Assembly: GCA_027943335.1 (NCBI GenBank)
Contig: BSBK01007854.1
Span: forward strand, 312,501-376,500
Length of the DNA: 64,000 nucleotides
DNA from: Chamaecyparis obtusa
Lineage: Eukaryota > Streptophyta > Pinopsida > Cupressales > Cupressaceae
Direction: 5' to 3'
Part shown: positions 22,300 through 34,915 of the stretch, in pieces
Layout of the letters: each line of letters opens with the position of its first letter
Numbering within the stretch: the first letter of the stretch is position 1
Made by a program: the position numbers and the translations under genes
Notes under the pieces: generated by a model
Database searches by the model: none
What the model was told of the DNA's origin: nothing
What the model saw: the letters and a program-made list of their open reading frames with translations, nothing else

Positions 22300-24697
22300 T
22301 TTTGCCCCTCTTTGAATTACTGTGCGAAGCGCAGTGGTTCAAAGATAGTCTGTGTTTGATAGAGATATGAAACTGATTCAAAAGATAAACCGATCTCAAG
22401 ATAGAAACCAATTGAGAGATATTGAGATAGGAGGTCCTGAATGACCAGAGATAATGTTCACTGTAGCAGAAAATAAACCTATGATTGCGAAAAAGTGTCA
22501 AAACACCTGATTCTAAACCTTAGGATTGATAAGAAGTGAGTGACCCGTTCTAGACTCGATTGTCTTAGCAGAACTAGCAGGTATCACATCTGAATCCTTC
22601 AGTTGCCGAAGAACCAAGGAAAGAACACTATGATCCGATGGTTGCAAAAACTGATATAGTTTACAAGATTGAGAGAATACCAGATTGATATGGATCGATG
22701 AATTTGATATGCCCCAAGTGATGATAGATTTGCCCCGAGTGATGAGGACTTTTGATAAATCAGCAACTAGACGTGATTGTTTGTCTTGATTACTGATGAA
22801 AGATATTGATAGAAAAAAGATATGATTTCAAATTTGATTACAGACTTTGAATGATATGCAATACCATGCCCCCTTTGGGATTAAAATTGAAATCTGACAA
22901 GAAAAGTCAGCGTTATAGTTTAGAAACATGTTAATTGATTTGAGAAGTGGTTATACACGTCCGAGAATGCATTCTGCATCGTTTGGAGGTCTTGAAGACC
23001 AAGTTTGACTAGGTTTGACCATGAGTTGACCATGGTTGACCAAGTTGAAATTTTGATAGTTTGATGTTTAGATAATTAGTTAAGTTGAATTCTGGATTTC
23101 TGTGATGATTGAAGGTTGATTATGCAAGTAGTTAATAATATGAATGATCTCAGATTTGAATTTTGATCCCGAAAAAGGATTCTACTTGCTGCTTCATTGG
23201 AGGAACCTTCGTGTGAGATTCAGCTCTTGTTAGATTTGAAGAATTGATATGAAAAATTGTTTAAGCTTTGAAGTTCATTTAATCATTGTGAGATCATTCA
23301 CATGCAAAATGCAAAGAGACATGCAAGATGAAATGTAACCTAAGACCTAGGACCTAGTCACTGATCATGTGTCGATTTGTTATCATCATTGAACTTTTAG
23401 GTAACCGGATAAATCAATACAATGCCCACTAGCCATGAAACCATAGACATATGAATATTGATTTGTATGCGCAAGAATCAATACAACACCCACTAGTCAA
23501 CAACCATGGATATATGAATATTGATTTTGTTTTCAGAATGTCGGATTAGATATAAGCACCAAGGCACAAACACCAGGATGACCTGAATATCATGTCCATT
23601 TTGATATAGCAATTTGTATAAGCATCAAAACATAAATGTCGTGATGACCTGAATACGCCTTGCATTGCAAACACATCAAACAGTCAAGAGATCATTCTAA
23701 ATCCAATGTGAATTACCCGTAGTGACCCTTTATCATTCACATCCTTAGGCAAGATTGCGTTCCATAGTAGGAGAAAGAACTTACTCAAAAAGATAATAGT
23801 TAGATCAAACTTCCTTGAATTGTCTGGGTATCAATGGTCGAGGTACGCATGGCCATCCAATTCGAGATAGAGGCTCTTACAGTCAGACACCATTTCAATC
23901 CAGAAGTTCCAAAGATGTTAGATTTTCACATACAAGCAGAAGACAAAGAAAAGATTATGCCCCCAATCATCACTCTCTAAATCCTATAAAGGACATCATC
24001 GAAGAGCTCGAAGGGACACAATATGCAAAAATCTCAATGCGAATCAGTAAGCATACAAGGAGATAAAAGAATGAAAAGCACAGATTGTTTTCAGTTGAGT
24101 TTTGATGTTTGATTGCGTTGTTATAGATGCAAAATCCTTTCTGGAGACAAGATTGACTGACTGACTCACATGAAGCTTTAAAGGATTCTGACTAGATATG
24201 ATCCATCTAAGATACATGGGAGACTATAAGATATGACATTGATTGCCCCCAAGTGTTAAACATTGATAGGATACAGACGCTTGAGCTGGTTGGTGTACAG
24301 ACTGACTTATTGAAAACTGAAAATGTTGAAACAAACTGGGAGATATGTACAACTAAAGCAAGACTGAAAGCTGGGAAAGACCAAAATTGTGCTGATAGAT
24401 GGAGCATTTGGAACAAGTGGCACCCGTTTGCCTGGTTTTCACCATCTTGGCAGAGATTCTATTTTTGCTACCAAGGCGCCTGTTTCCAGGTTTTCACCAA
24501 GGCACTTTTTCTTTTTCTCATTTTTTTTTTGTATTTTTCATTTTTTCAATTTTTTTGTACTTTTGATATTTTTTGATTTTTTTTGTGAATCATCAAGGTG
24601 CCTATTGCTAGGTTTTCACCAAGATGTTCATTTTTTTAGGACCTTTTCTAATTTTTTAAAAGATTTTTTTTAGGACATTTACCAAGCACTGAATGCC
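22300..24697 (-). other. B 3' non-coding tail with polypurine tract
   Basis: AAAGAGGGGCAAAA (minus strand, 22300-22314) is the polypurine tract. The rest of the 2.4 kb has no credible ORF. It holds an imperfect direct repeat around 23405-23540 (ATCAATACAA, CCACTAG and TATATGAATATTGATTT phrases) and three copies of a CCAGGTTTTCACCA-type phrase between 24425 and 24640, next to very T-rich runs. Confidence 0.7.
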
Positions 24698-25858
24698 TTA
24701 GGCGTAGAATTTCTTCAGATGGAGAACGTTGATTGGTTCTCGGAGCTGTTCTCCTTCAGTCATTGAGAGTTGATAGGCACCAGAGCCAAAAGTAGCAGTG
24801 ATAACAAAGGGACCCAACCAATTGGGTTCGAACTTCCCCTTGCATTCTCGATGTGATTGGATTTTAGGATTTTCTCTCAACACTAGATCGCCAACCTGAA
24901 ATTCTCTATGTCTCACTTTCTTGTTGTAGCCTCTAGACATTCTTTTCTGATACACTCTGAGATGATCATATGCTGCTTGCCTGCGTTCATCTAGTAATTC
25001 AAGTTCTTGTAACCTAGACACTCTGTAGTCTTCATCAGTGACAAGTCCATGCATTTTGATTCTGAGTGATGGGATTTCAACCTCAATAGGCAGTACCGCT
25101 TCAGACCCATAAACTAAAGCGAAAGGTGTAGCCCCTGTAGGCATTTTGATACTAGTTCTGTATGCCCAGAGAGCTGGATTGATCATCAGATGCCAGTCTC
25201 TTCCTATTTTATTCACTGTTCTTTGCAAGATCTTCAGGAGATTTTTGTTTGAAGCCTCAGCTTGTCCGTTCCCTTGAGGATAGTAGATAGATGACCAATG
25301 TTGAGTAATTTTGAACTTGGCACATAAGTTATCTAGGTCCTTGTTTTTGAATTGTCCCCCGTTATCTGTGATTATAGAGTGAGGGATCCCATATCTGCAA
25401 ATGATGTAGTTCAGGATGAACATAGAGATCTGTTTCCCCGTTGCTTGTGTTAGAGGAACTGCTTCTACCCATTTTGTAAAATAATCTGTAGCTATGATTA
25501 TATGGGTATGTCCATTAGAAGAGTGCAGATGGATAGCACCTATGAGATCAAATGCCCATTGTTGAAAAGGCCATTGTGTAGTAAAGGGAATCAGATCTCT
25601 CCCTGGAGCATGAATCAAGTTGCCATGTACTTGACACTGTTGACAGTTTTTAGCAAATTTAATAGCTTCTTTTTCCATTTCAGGCCAATAATACCCAGCC
25701 CTAATAAGTTTTTGAGCTAACGTTAACCCATTCGAGTGTGACCCACATATACCCTCGTGGACTTCCTCTAATGCACGTTGAGACTCTTCCTGTTCTAAAC
25801 ATCTAAGCAGTGTACCATCTAGACCTCGTTTGTATAGATCATTACCAATGATGACATA
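24698..25858 (-). pseudogene. Element B integrase
   Basis: The frame is open for 386 codons from just after a TGA at 25859-25861. It contains the HHCC zinc domain (HEGICGSH, CQQCQVH), the catalytic triad D (FDLIGAI), D (ITDNGGQF) and E (GQAEASNK), and a C-terminal NWLGPFVI region, ending LHLKKFYA. The catalytic residues are intact, unlike element A. It is the C-terminal part of the polyprotein and would be released by the protease. The break to the RNase H region is by stops only, near 25859, 25907 and 26060. Confidence 0.93.
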
Positions 25859-26062
25859 TCAGGATGCGGATCGGATAAGGTTTCATTTCTCAAAATGGTT
25901 AAAGGAGTCAGGGATGATTTGGTCATGGAGATAGGAGAAAAAATTTTTGTAGCGAGATGAGTCATGACCTACAATAGTGCAAGTCATGCGGGTTTCAGGG
26001 GAGTCATATGCAGGATAGGATAGGGCTTCCACTAGGAACTCATAGCGTAGTTCATGTTCAGG

Positions 26063-27001
26063 CTATTGTAAAAGAGTAGATAATGTTGCCATTGCATCAG
26101 CAGCCTTATTCTCCGTTCTGGGTATTTGCTCAAATGTGATAGAGATGAAGTATTTCTTTAAATCATCGACCATTCTCTTGTAAGGAATGAGCTTTTCATC
26201 TTTGGTTTGGTACACATCATTGACCTGGTGGATGACCAGTTGTGAGTCTCCATGAATGTGCATCTCTATAACTCTCCACTGTATTGCCATTTTCATACCA
26301 TTGAGAAGTGCCTCATATTCGGCAATATTGTTTGTGCAAGGAAACTTTAATCTAAATGCTTTGGGTATCGAGTATCCTTGAGGAGTAATGAACAATATGC
26401 CTGCTCCGGATCCATTCTGTGTGTAGGAGCCATCAAAGAATAACTGCCATGCTCTAGAAGAGAGGTGCATGATAGAGGAATCGAGAAATTCCATTTGCAT
26501 GGGTGTATCATCAAATAGTGGTGCTTCAGCTAATTGATCAGTGATGACCTGTCCTTTGAGAGCTTTTCTTTCAACATATTCAATGTCAAATTCACTCAAG
26601 AGCATGATCCATTTAGCTAGTCTACCTGTGAGGGCAGCTTTGCTTAGGAGATATTTCAGTGGATCAATTTTAGCTACCAAATGAGTGGTATGAGCTAACA
26701 TGTAGTGTCTCAATTTCTGTGATGCAAAGATCACAGCTAGACATGCCTTCTCGATCATTGAGTAGTTCTTCTCATAGGCCACTAAAGTTTGGCTGATATA
26801 GTAGATGGCTCTTTCTTTCTTGTTCTCATCATGCTGTGCTAGCAATGCCCCCAGTGATGTATCTATTGTGGAGACATATAATATTAATGGCTTCCCATGA
26901 ATAGGAGGCATCAATATAGGCAGATTTGATAGATACTTCTTGATATGTTTAAAGTTGTTCTCACATTCTTCATTCCATGCAAAGGTCACACCTTTATGCA
27001 A
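26063..27001 (-). pseudogene. Element B RNase H plus second plant-type RNase H
   Basis: The first half is the usual Gypsy RT-linked RNase H (DTSLGALLAQ, YYISQTL, EKACLAVIFA). The second half (about 26066-26460) is a second, cellular-type RNase H with its catalytic residues visible: D in LFFDGSYTQNGSGAG, E in NNIAEYEALLNG, D in HGDSQLVIHQV and D in NKAADAMATL. Dual RNase H is known from the Tat lineage of plant Gypsy elements. The frame is the same as in the neighbouring parts; TAG stops at 27002 and 26060 bound it. Confidence 0.92.
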
Positions 27002-27016
27002 TGTTTTTGTAAAAGG

Positions 27017-29884
27017 CTATGAGATGTCCGCTAGCTGTGATATGAATCTTCTGATAGATTGAACTCTGCCTTGCAATGTCCTCATTTGACTGATATTTGT
27101 GGGAGGTTGCATCTCTATTATAGCCTTGACCTTAGCTGGATCAACTTCAATGCCTTTCTTGGAGACGATGTATCCTAGGAGCTTTCCAGAAGTGACTCCA
27201 AAAGCACACTTTTTAGGATTTAGTCGAAGACTAAACTTTTCCATTCTGTCGAGGATCATGCTCAAGTCTATTAGATGGTCAGTTCTAATCATGGATTTTG
27301 CCAAGGTATCATCTACGTAATCTTCCATTGTTCTATGCATCATATCATGAAAAATAGATGTCATTGCTCTTTGATATGTAGCTCCAGCATTTTTGAGTCC
27401 GAATGGCATAACATTCCAACAGAAAGTTCCCCACGCACATGTGAAAGCTATTTTCTCTTGATCTTCTGGAGCAATTTTGATTTGGTTGTATCCAGAAAAG
27501 CCATCCATTAAGGAATACATTTCATAGCCCGCAATCATGTCCACTATCATATCAATGTTAGGTAGTGGAAAGTCATCCTTAGGGCATGCTCTGTTCACAT
27601 CTCTAAAGTCCGTGCACACTCTGATTGAACCATCTGGTTTTGAAATAGGTACAATGTTGGAAATCCACTCAGCATAGTCTATGACACAGATGAATCCAGC
27701 TTTTAGGAGTTTTTCTAGTTCTGCTTTGACTAAGAGTGTGACATGAGGATGCATCTTTCTCAATTTTTGTTTGATTGGTTTTACTCCGAGAGCAATGGAT
27801 AGATGGTGCATAATGAGATTGGGATCTAATCCTGGCATATCTGAATATTTCCATGCAAAGTTGATCTTTTTCTCTGATAAGAAGGTAGTGAAGTTTTGTT
27901 TCTCTTCATCTGATAGAGATTGTGCTACATGTACCAATTGTGGTTCCTCTGTTGTACCCAAATTGATGGATTGAGTTGGCTCAATCAGAACTGGAGATCT
28001 ATCCTGTAAATGACTCAGAAGGACATCAAATATCTCATCCTTAGGTGCCTCAGAGAGGTTTTCACCTTTAGATACATCTTTTCTTTTTACTTTTGTCGGT
28101 TCTGAGACTGCCACAAAGTGGTTTTCACCCTCAGAACTCTTTTTCTTTTTCTTTTTACTCTTGTTTTTCTGACTAAGATATTTGATGTCCGACTCGGTCA
28201 TGCTGACACTCGGTTCACTGATGGAAGTACTCATAGGCTCAACTACATTGAGGTAGCAGGCAAGGGCATAGTCATTTGGGAAGGTATACATACCATGGTT
28301 TGGGTTTGTGGAAGTTTGGTCGATAAGATCAGGGTCTTGGATAGTCAAAGCGGGAAAGGCTTGGGATATGGTGTTCACGGATGTGGATATGTCATCATTG
28401 GTCCTAACCTGATGCTCAAGTTCAAAGGTGATATTACAGCTCAAAATGTTCAATTCATGAATAGGCTCAACGTCATCATGGGAGTCTTCTTCAGCCATAG
28501 GTGGATCAGACACATTAAGTTCATTGTTTCGCTCTAGACTTACGTTGGGTTGAGAGACATATTGGTGAATAACATCAATAGATTTCTCTATTATAAGCTC
28601 ATCTTCTTCTGGAATGGCACCCCATTCATAATCATTTGACTCATCTTCTGATTCAGAATCTCTAGGAAATCTTAGAAAATGTGTGAAATCAGGATGAATA
28701 CCCCAAGAAGGATTACCCTCAGTCTCTGACTTGAATTCATATTCATGGGAATCAGTGTCAGAAGAACTACCCCCTGCTTCTTGATCAGTTTGATTGCCTT
28801 CGAGATTGGCTGGTTCTTGTGGTGCAACAATCTCTTGTGCTACAGTAGGTTCTTGTGTTTCTACTACATTAATTCTTCTGATAGGATCATCTATATCATC
28901 AAGAAGATCTTTGATCTCTTTAGGCAATTTTTCATAGGGGATAAGTTCAAAGCTATCTGAATCATCATTAGAGGGTTCTATATCTTCTTTCTTAAGAAGG
29001 GGTTCTCCTGGTGCAATTTGTTCTATGACATGAGAACAACCACCTTTGAGATGATAGGGTTTCTTCTTAAACCCTATGCCACTAGTATCTTTTTTGGCTC
29101 GACCAATGTGTGAAATGAGGGTCACAAGACCCTTTCCCCTAATTCCTAGAGGTCCTTGACCAGAATATCCCATCTTGGCTATCAATTTGTTTCCTGGACC
29201 ATATGAATTAGAAGGGACTGTAGATGCTATAGATTCACTAGGTTGAACAATTTTAGATTCAGAATCCTCTTTATATAGCCATGCCAGCACAGCTTCATCC
29301 TCTTCAAATTCTTGTTTAGATACTTGTTCCACCACAAAATGTCTTTTGTATGCTTCCATAGGTTCCTTAGGTTCTGATTTAGACTGCTTCAAGGATTGGC
29401 CATATGACTTAGGTGAGATTGGGAGAGATATCAGAGACAAGACTGGCTCTATAGTGTATTCTCCCATCCCATTTTCTTTTCTATTGATCTCTTTAGCAAT
29501 GTCGTCCATCTTAGATGTGGAAGCCACATTTTGTTGCTTGATGGAAGATTCTCTATTATTGGGAACAAGTTTATCGGCACTTTCCTTCAATGTATTGCAA
29601 GTTGTACTTAGATCAGCTGGGATAGTAACCTCCACTCCTTCATAGGGAAATTTCAAGCATTGATGGTATGTCGAAGGAATAGCTTGCATTTCATGTATCC
29701 AGGGTCTCCCTAGAAGGATATTGTAAGATAATGGTAGATCGAGCACCTGACATGTGGTATCTTTGATGACTGGACCCACCCGGATGGGCAAGACAATGGT
29801 GCCCTTAGAAGCTCTTTCTTGTTCATCATAGGCTTTTATGGTGATCTTCTTTCGAGGATCAATAGCCATCTCTGAGAATCCCAA
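27017..29884 (-). pseudogene. Element B polyprotein: protease C-terminus, G-patch, reverse transcriptase
   Basis: This is 955 codons without a stop. The protease C-terminus has NILLGRPW (near 29700). A G-patch-like domain at about 29060-29212 reads GNKLIAKMGYSGQGPLG, then RGKGL and DTSGIGF. A long acidic linker follows. The reverse transcriptase (about 27060-28000) has RVCTDFRDVNRACPKDDFPLP, FSGYNQI, MPFGLKNAGATYQRAM and the catalytic YVDD in DYVDDTLAKS. The ORF is preceded by a TAG at 29885 at a probable Gln position. The enzyme copies element RNA to DNA. It is the longest open frame in the window, which agrees with the small LTR divergence of B. Confidence 0.94.
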
Positions 29885-30172
29885 CTATGTGATTAAGTTG
29901 TAAGAACAAATGTTGAGGCCTGCGCCCCCATCTATCAACACACGTTTGACTCGACGGTTCTGGATCAAGACTTCTATGTGCAAGGGCTGATTATGTGGGT
30001 GACTTAGGGAGTTGTCATCCTCTTCTAAAAAGGAGATATATTGCGGAGATGTTAGATGACCAACCATAGTCTGGAACCTGTCTAGATCTAGATCATCAGG
30101 AACATTAGAGCCGAGCAAAGCTTTGTCTAGGATATCTCTGTGAGCTGGAGATATTCGAAGTAACTCAAACAT
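29885..30172 (-). pseudogene. Element B aspartic protease, N-terminal part
   Basis: The active site appears as VLIDGGAGLNICS near 29912-29950, a DGG form of the retroviral-type D-S/T-G motif common in plant Gypsy elements. Before it lies FELLRISPAHRDILDKALLG, a segment also present in element A (LWELLQTSPTYHEAL). The same frame as gag continues through stops near 30193 and 30395. Confidence 0.9.
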
Positions 30173-30394
30173 AGAGATTTTGGCATTGGTATGCTAGAGT
30201 TGTTGTACGATGCTGTAAGATATAGGTCTGGTATCCTTTGGATTGGAAGATTTCGAGGCAACCTTCTGTTTAGAAGCAGATGTGAGATTGAAAGGTATCT
30301 TAGGGACATCAGATGAATTTGGTGTTTGTCCTTTCAGATGCGTCTGAGCTTGTGATCTGGTAACTGCATTAGCTGAGGAATGATTTCTATCTTG

Positions 30395-32167
30395 TCATAC
30401 AATCATGATGACATTACAGCTCTCAGAGAGGCATGGTTCCACCATATTGATGACAGCATCATTTCTAGGGTAGGCATAGTTGACTTTTGCCCCCATGTTA
30501 GGCTGAGAAGTGGAAACTCCCTTGCCATGTTGTGGAAAAGGTTCTGTAAATGCTGTGTGATCATTATTGCTGGTAGGATTATCGATTGTGATGTTCCCTT
30601 GATCTATCAAGTCTTGAATGGTATGCTTCAAATGGAAGCATCCATTAGTTCTATGGCCTTTAGTCCGATGGAAAGCACAGAATTCATTATCTTTCCACCA
30701 ATATGGTTTTGGATCCAGATCAGGTTTTCGGATTGGTGGTAAAGAGATCATGTTATCAGCTATCAGGGTCCTCAGAGCAGATTCCAAAGATTCTCCCAGA
30801 GGAGTAAACTTTCATTTATTATCCCATCATTTGAATGGCTTCTTTGGAGATGGTTCAGCAGATTTTTGCTCTGAAGCTTCAATGGCTTTGGTGGCAAGGG
30901 TGAGATTGTAGGCCGGTGCCTTTGATGGGGTGTGGATAGTGTCAACAACACCGTCAAAGATGATAGCTTTGTTTCTATTCCAGCTCTTGTTTTTATCTTT
31001 TGAGCTAGATCCCGCTTCAGACTTGTCCTTTTGAAGTGTGATTTCTCCTTTCTTGACAAGTACTTTCTCAATCTTGATTGCATTATCCACCATTTTATCA
31101 AAAGATACATGATCTTGCATTTGTAATGGATAGTTGAGCTCTGGAACAAGGTTATTGATAAAGATTTCAAGTTTCTCCATTTCGGGAATTGGTCTAGCAT
31201 ATAAAGAAAACTTCTTTCGCCACCTCTTGAGAAAAGTTAGGAATGATTCCCCTAGATATTGCTTGAGGTTACAGATATCGATCATGGTAATCGGATGTTG
31301 AATATTGTAGGAATATTATTGATAAAATAATTTAATCAATTCCTCAAAAGTTTTGATAGTAGAAGGTAATCTTGAAAACCACTGAATGGATGCTCCTCCC
31401 AAGGATCTAGGAAAAAGACGCATTAGATAAGTCAGTTCATGCATGAATTCCATGGATTGCATACAGAACTCTCTGACATGATCTTGAGGATCAGAGTGTC
31501 CATCGTATTTGTCATACTTTGGTATCTCCACTCTTTTTGGGAATGGAGGCATATACAAGTCTTTGTCAAAAGGGAAAGGACAAAGGGCCTCCATGGAGAA
31601 TTCCTTGGGTTCCTTCTCTTTCTCAATTTTATTCATTTTGACCTGCATAGCGTGCAGCTGGTTCATTATGGCCGTCATCGGAGTTTCTTCCTCATGCGTG
31701 ATGATATCTTTGACATTGAAGTGAGGAGGAAGTTTAGCTCCTTCTTGGGCTAATTGCAAAAAGTATGCCTCTCTATCCATTTTCAAGAAATGCCTCATCA
31801 TTCTTTTGAATTCATCGTCATTCTGACACCGATGGATTTCAGAGGGTGTAGGGTCTTGGTTGGCATTATGTTGAGAATGGTGTCCCTGGGATCCTCCTCC
31901 TAGAGAACCATGGTTTGTCCCTACTTGAGACATGATAGGAGTTTTTGGGCTCCCTGGAATAGATTGAGGAGGAGTTTGTTGATTACCTCTGTGAGTTGAT
32001 AGAGGAGGTATGTAACCAATTTTTAATCGAAAGTTACCGAGACCGTCATCTTCGTAGATACCTGACTTGATGAGTTGTTTAAGAGTTGGACCTGGGGTAT
32101 TGGTCAAAAGTAAGTTCTGAGATGTTTCTTCTGATTTCTTGTGTGAAGAAGCTCTGGTCTCCACCAT
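30395..32167 (-). pseudogene. Element B gag
   Basis: I take the start as MVETRAS at 32167, the usual Gypsy gag opening, rather than the upstream ATG at 32215. The capsid (retrotransposon gag) core is FPRSLGGASIQWFSRLP, then LKQYLGESFLTFLKRWR and FINNLVPEL. A CxxH-type zinc motif FCAFHRTKGHRTNGCFHLK is at about 30630-30690. Stops: TAA at 31316 (a Gln codon in relatives, C to T), TGA near 30827 and 30815 (Arg positions) and TGA at 30395. There is no frameshift. Gag would form the virus-like particle and bind the element RNA. Confidence 0.92.
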
Positions 32168-32215
32168 TAACTTTGAATGAAACAGAAGAAAAGGATGAAA
32201 ACAACTGAAGAACAA

Positions 32216-34895
32216 TTTGATTCGAGAAAATCAGATGACGCAACCCTATCAAGATTATGATAGTTTTGAAGATCTGATGAGATGTGGGTGAAGGAAACTG
32301 TGCCCTAGATGTATCGGATAGATCGCCCAAAAGATAGCGGACACAAGTTCTCAACACTTAGTCTGTTTTTGAAGATTGATTGAAGATTGATAGTTATGAC
32401 AAGGTTTTGACATGAGATAAAAAGGACTCAAATTGATCAAATAGAAGACTAGATCGGATTCAAAAGATCAAACTCGGAAAATGGTAGAATGCTCAATAGC
32501 TACTGCTCTGTTCCTGACACAATGATATTTTTGATAGATTCTGGAACTAGGTTGGAAACATTAGATATCTTGCAATTTGACAATTTCTGACAACTTTCTC
32601 AAATTTTTCCAAACGACACTCTGCAGACTCATACGACAGTTGGATATAAATGAAACGACAGTTGTGAAACTCGTACGATAGTTGGGTAGATATGAAACGA
32701 TAGTTGACAAAACTCGTACGATAGTTGCTAACAATTTTTGGCTTCTTGAATTTTGCTGGTTTGAAAACTTGTACGACACTGGGTTCTTAATCATACGACA
32801 TATGGGCTTTACTGAAACGACATTTGACAAAAAGTCATATGACTTTTGACTTCTTGAAATGACTTTTGACTCCAGAAAGAACTTTACGTCAATTTTTGCA
32901 AAATTTAAGGTTTTCAGTTTTGGATTGTTTGCAAATTGTACTGTCCAGATTTTGAAGGTTATACCAGATTTGATCATTTTTAATAGCCAAGTAGATAAAT
33001 AAGCACGCAGAATAGCAAGCAAGTGATTCCAAGCACGTTTGAAAATAATGAACAAGGGCAAAAGCAACCTTGCGCATGAACAATCAAGTGACCAAATTGT
33101 GCTAATCCCTGAGAGTACTAATTGTGTATGTTCTGAAAAGTTTTGCAATAACGCACATATACCTGAAAGTGAAAAATTGGCCTCTCTAGGGTTTTTAGTA
33201 ATGGTTTGACTCTACAACTTTTATGATTCAAAGGGGTGAACTCCAATCCCGGTGCACCAGGGTTTTGACACAGTCCGAGAACTTAATCTTCAAGAGCTGC
33301 TAGGGAGATCTGACAACCCAACAATGAACCATACCCATGGAGATTTCTTCCACAAGGACATTTATATAGCGGCTGTCACTACCACGGTGAAAATGGCTAT
33401 TACTGCTTGAGGTTCCGTCAATGCAGTTTGCCCTGTGAAGGGATTGTCTGCTACGGTTAACCCTCTCTAAAGATGACTCACAATAGTATACCACAAGGGG
33501 ACTTGGCTTCAGATTCAAGGTTTTGACACCTCTTCACTTTTAACCCAAACAAAGCAAGCATATTAATCCGACATGTTAAGACAAAGTTTTGTTCCACCAA
33601 GGTCTGTGATATCAACTCCACGTGATCTATCAACCTCTCCGAGGAGAGAATGTATCAATCAATAAGAGAAGATGCACTAACCAATTTTGATTCACCAAAG
33701 CTCGTGATATCAACCCCACGTGATCTATCAACCTCTCCAGAGAGAGAATGTGTCAATCAATAAGAGAAGACTCACTAACCAAGTTGAATGTGAAATGCAC
33801 TAAGTATCCTCCCTACCTACAAGGATTCCGTCGTCAAGAAAGATTTCGCTAGGAATCCAATCTCTCAAGAATCATGAATAGTGTTCATAGGGCCTAATTA
33901 CTATGTGAGCACAGATATATGTTCCGAAAGTAAATCTACCAAAAGCATTCAAAAAGTAGAAAGAGGAACACTTAATGCTTAAAGCAAATAAGAGATGAGT
34001 CCACAAGGTGGAACACTTAACACCTCACACAAGCTAAAAATGAGTCCCCAACTTAGAAAACAAGTGAGTTCCTAAAAGCACAAAAGGGTTGCCAAGTGGA
34101 ACATTTAACGCTTCTGTCCTGTTGACCCCTCCCCTTTATGGCGCTGAGATTGCAACCACGGGGCGGAAATGAGGGGCCGGCGGATTAGCGAGTCCAATAA
34201 CCCAAGATAGCAATCAAGATCAATCACAAGTATTCTAAGACTACTTAATGAATCCTTAAGAGTTCACAACCTAGTATCAATTATGCAAGTGTGTAGAAAT
34301 AGATCAAAAGCATGAAAAGATGCACACAAGCTTGACTCATAAGAGATTTATTTTAAGTCCCAAATCAAAATTTTATTAGATGAAGGAGAATACCTGGGAT
34401 CCTCGCAACACGCTTAGTAGATTTTACTTGATTTTTAGCAATTTTTGTGCTTTTCTCAATCAAAACCAGCAGAGAGCAATCAAAAATAGAGAATTTCAAT
34501 TGTCAAAATTAGCAGTTAGCCGAAATATAAAAATCAAATCTGATACTCTGCTCTGAAAAATGAAATGACAGTAAAAAATTGGTATGAAAACTCGTACGAC
34601 AGTGGGTATTCTCTCAGACGATAGTCCAAAAACTCATACGATACTGGGTATGCTACCATACGATAGATTATCTCTCAAATGGCAGTGGGTATGAAATGAA
34701 ACGAGTCGCGATCTGATAGACTGTCGTACGACAGTGGGTAGAGTATCATACAATAGTGGGTATGCTCCCATACGACATTTGTCAGAAACTCGTACGACAG
34801 ATGTACGAACAAAATTAAAAATCATAGTTTTGCGCAGATCCCGAGGATAAAAAGATAGAAATTGAAAGAATTGAATTGGAAACCCGTTTCAGGGC
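32216..34895 (-). other. B leader with two clusters of a TACGACAGT motif and a 98-bp duplication
   Basis: The leader is 2.7 kb with no convincing gene. Clusters at 32610-32860 and 34560-34810 contain many copies of CTCGTACGACAGTKGGTA-like words (core TCGTACGA, a palindrome). A ~98-bp direct duplication spans about 33600-33800 (GATATCAACYCCACGTGATC at 33608 and 33706). The ORF at 32561-33148 partly translates the motif cluster and is not credited. Confidence 0.75.
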
Positions 34896-34915
34896 CCCAC
34901 GGTGGGTGCCAGAAA
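34896..34915 (-). other. Primer-binding site of element B
   Basis: On the minus strand TTTC then TGGCACCCACCGTGGG follows the 5' LTR. TGG pairs with the tRNA CCA end; I do not assign the tRNA. Confidence 0.7.

Noticed and set aside
28118..28537. 139-codon plus-strand ORF
   Set aside because: Antisense shadow of the acidic linker of the element B polyprotein.
29346..29645. 99-codon plus-strand ORF
   Set aside because: Antisense shadow of the protease-linker part of the long B ORF.
32561..33148. 195-codon minus-strand ORF in the B leader, possible extra ORF1
   Set aside because: Part of it translates the TACGACAGT motif cluster and the rest has no domain; no support from a second copy.
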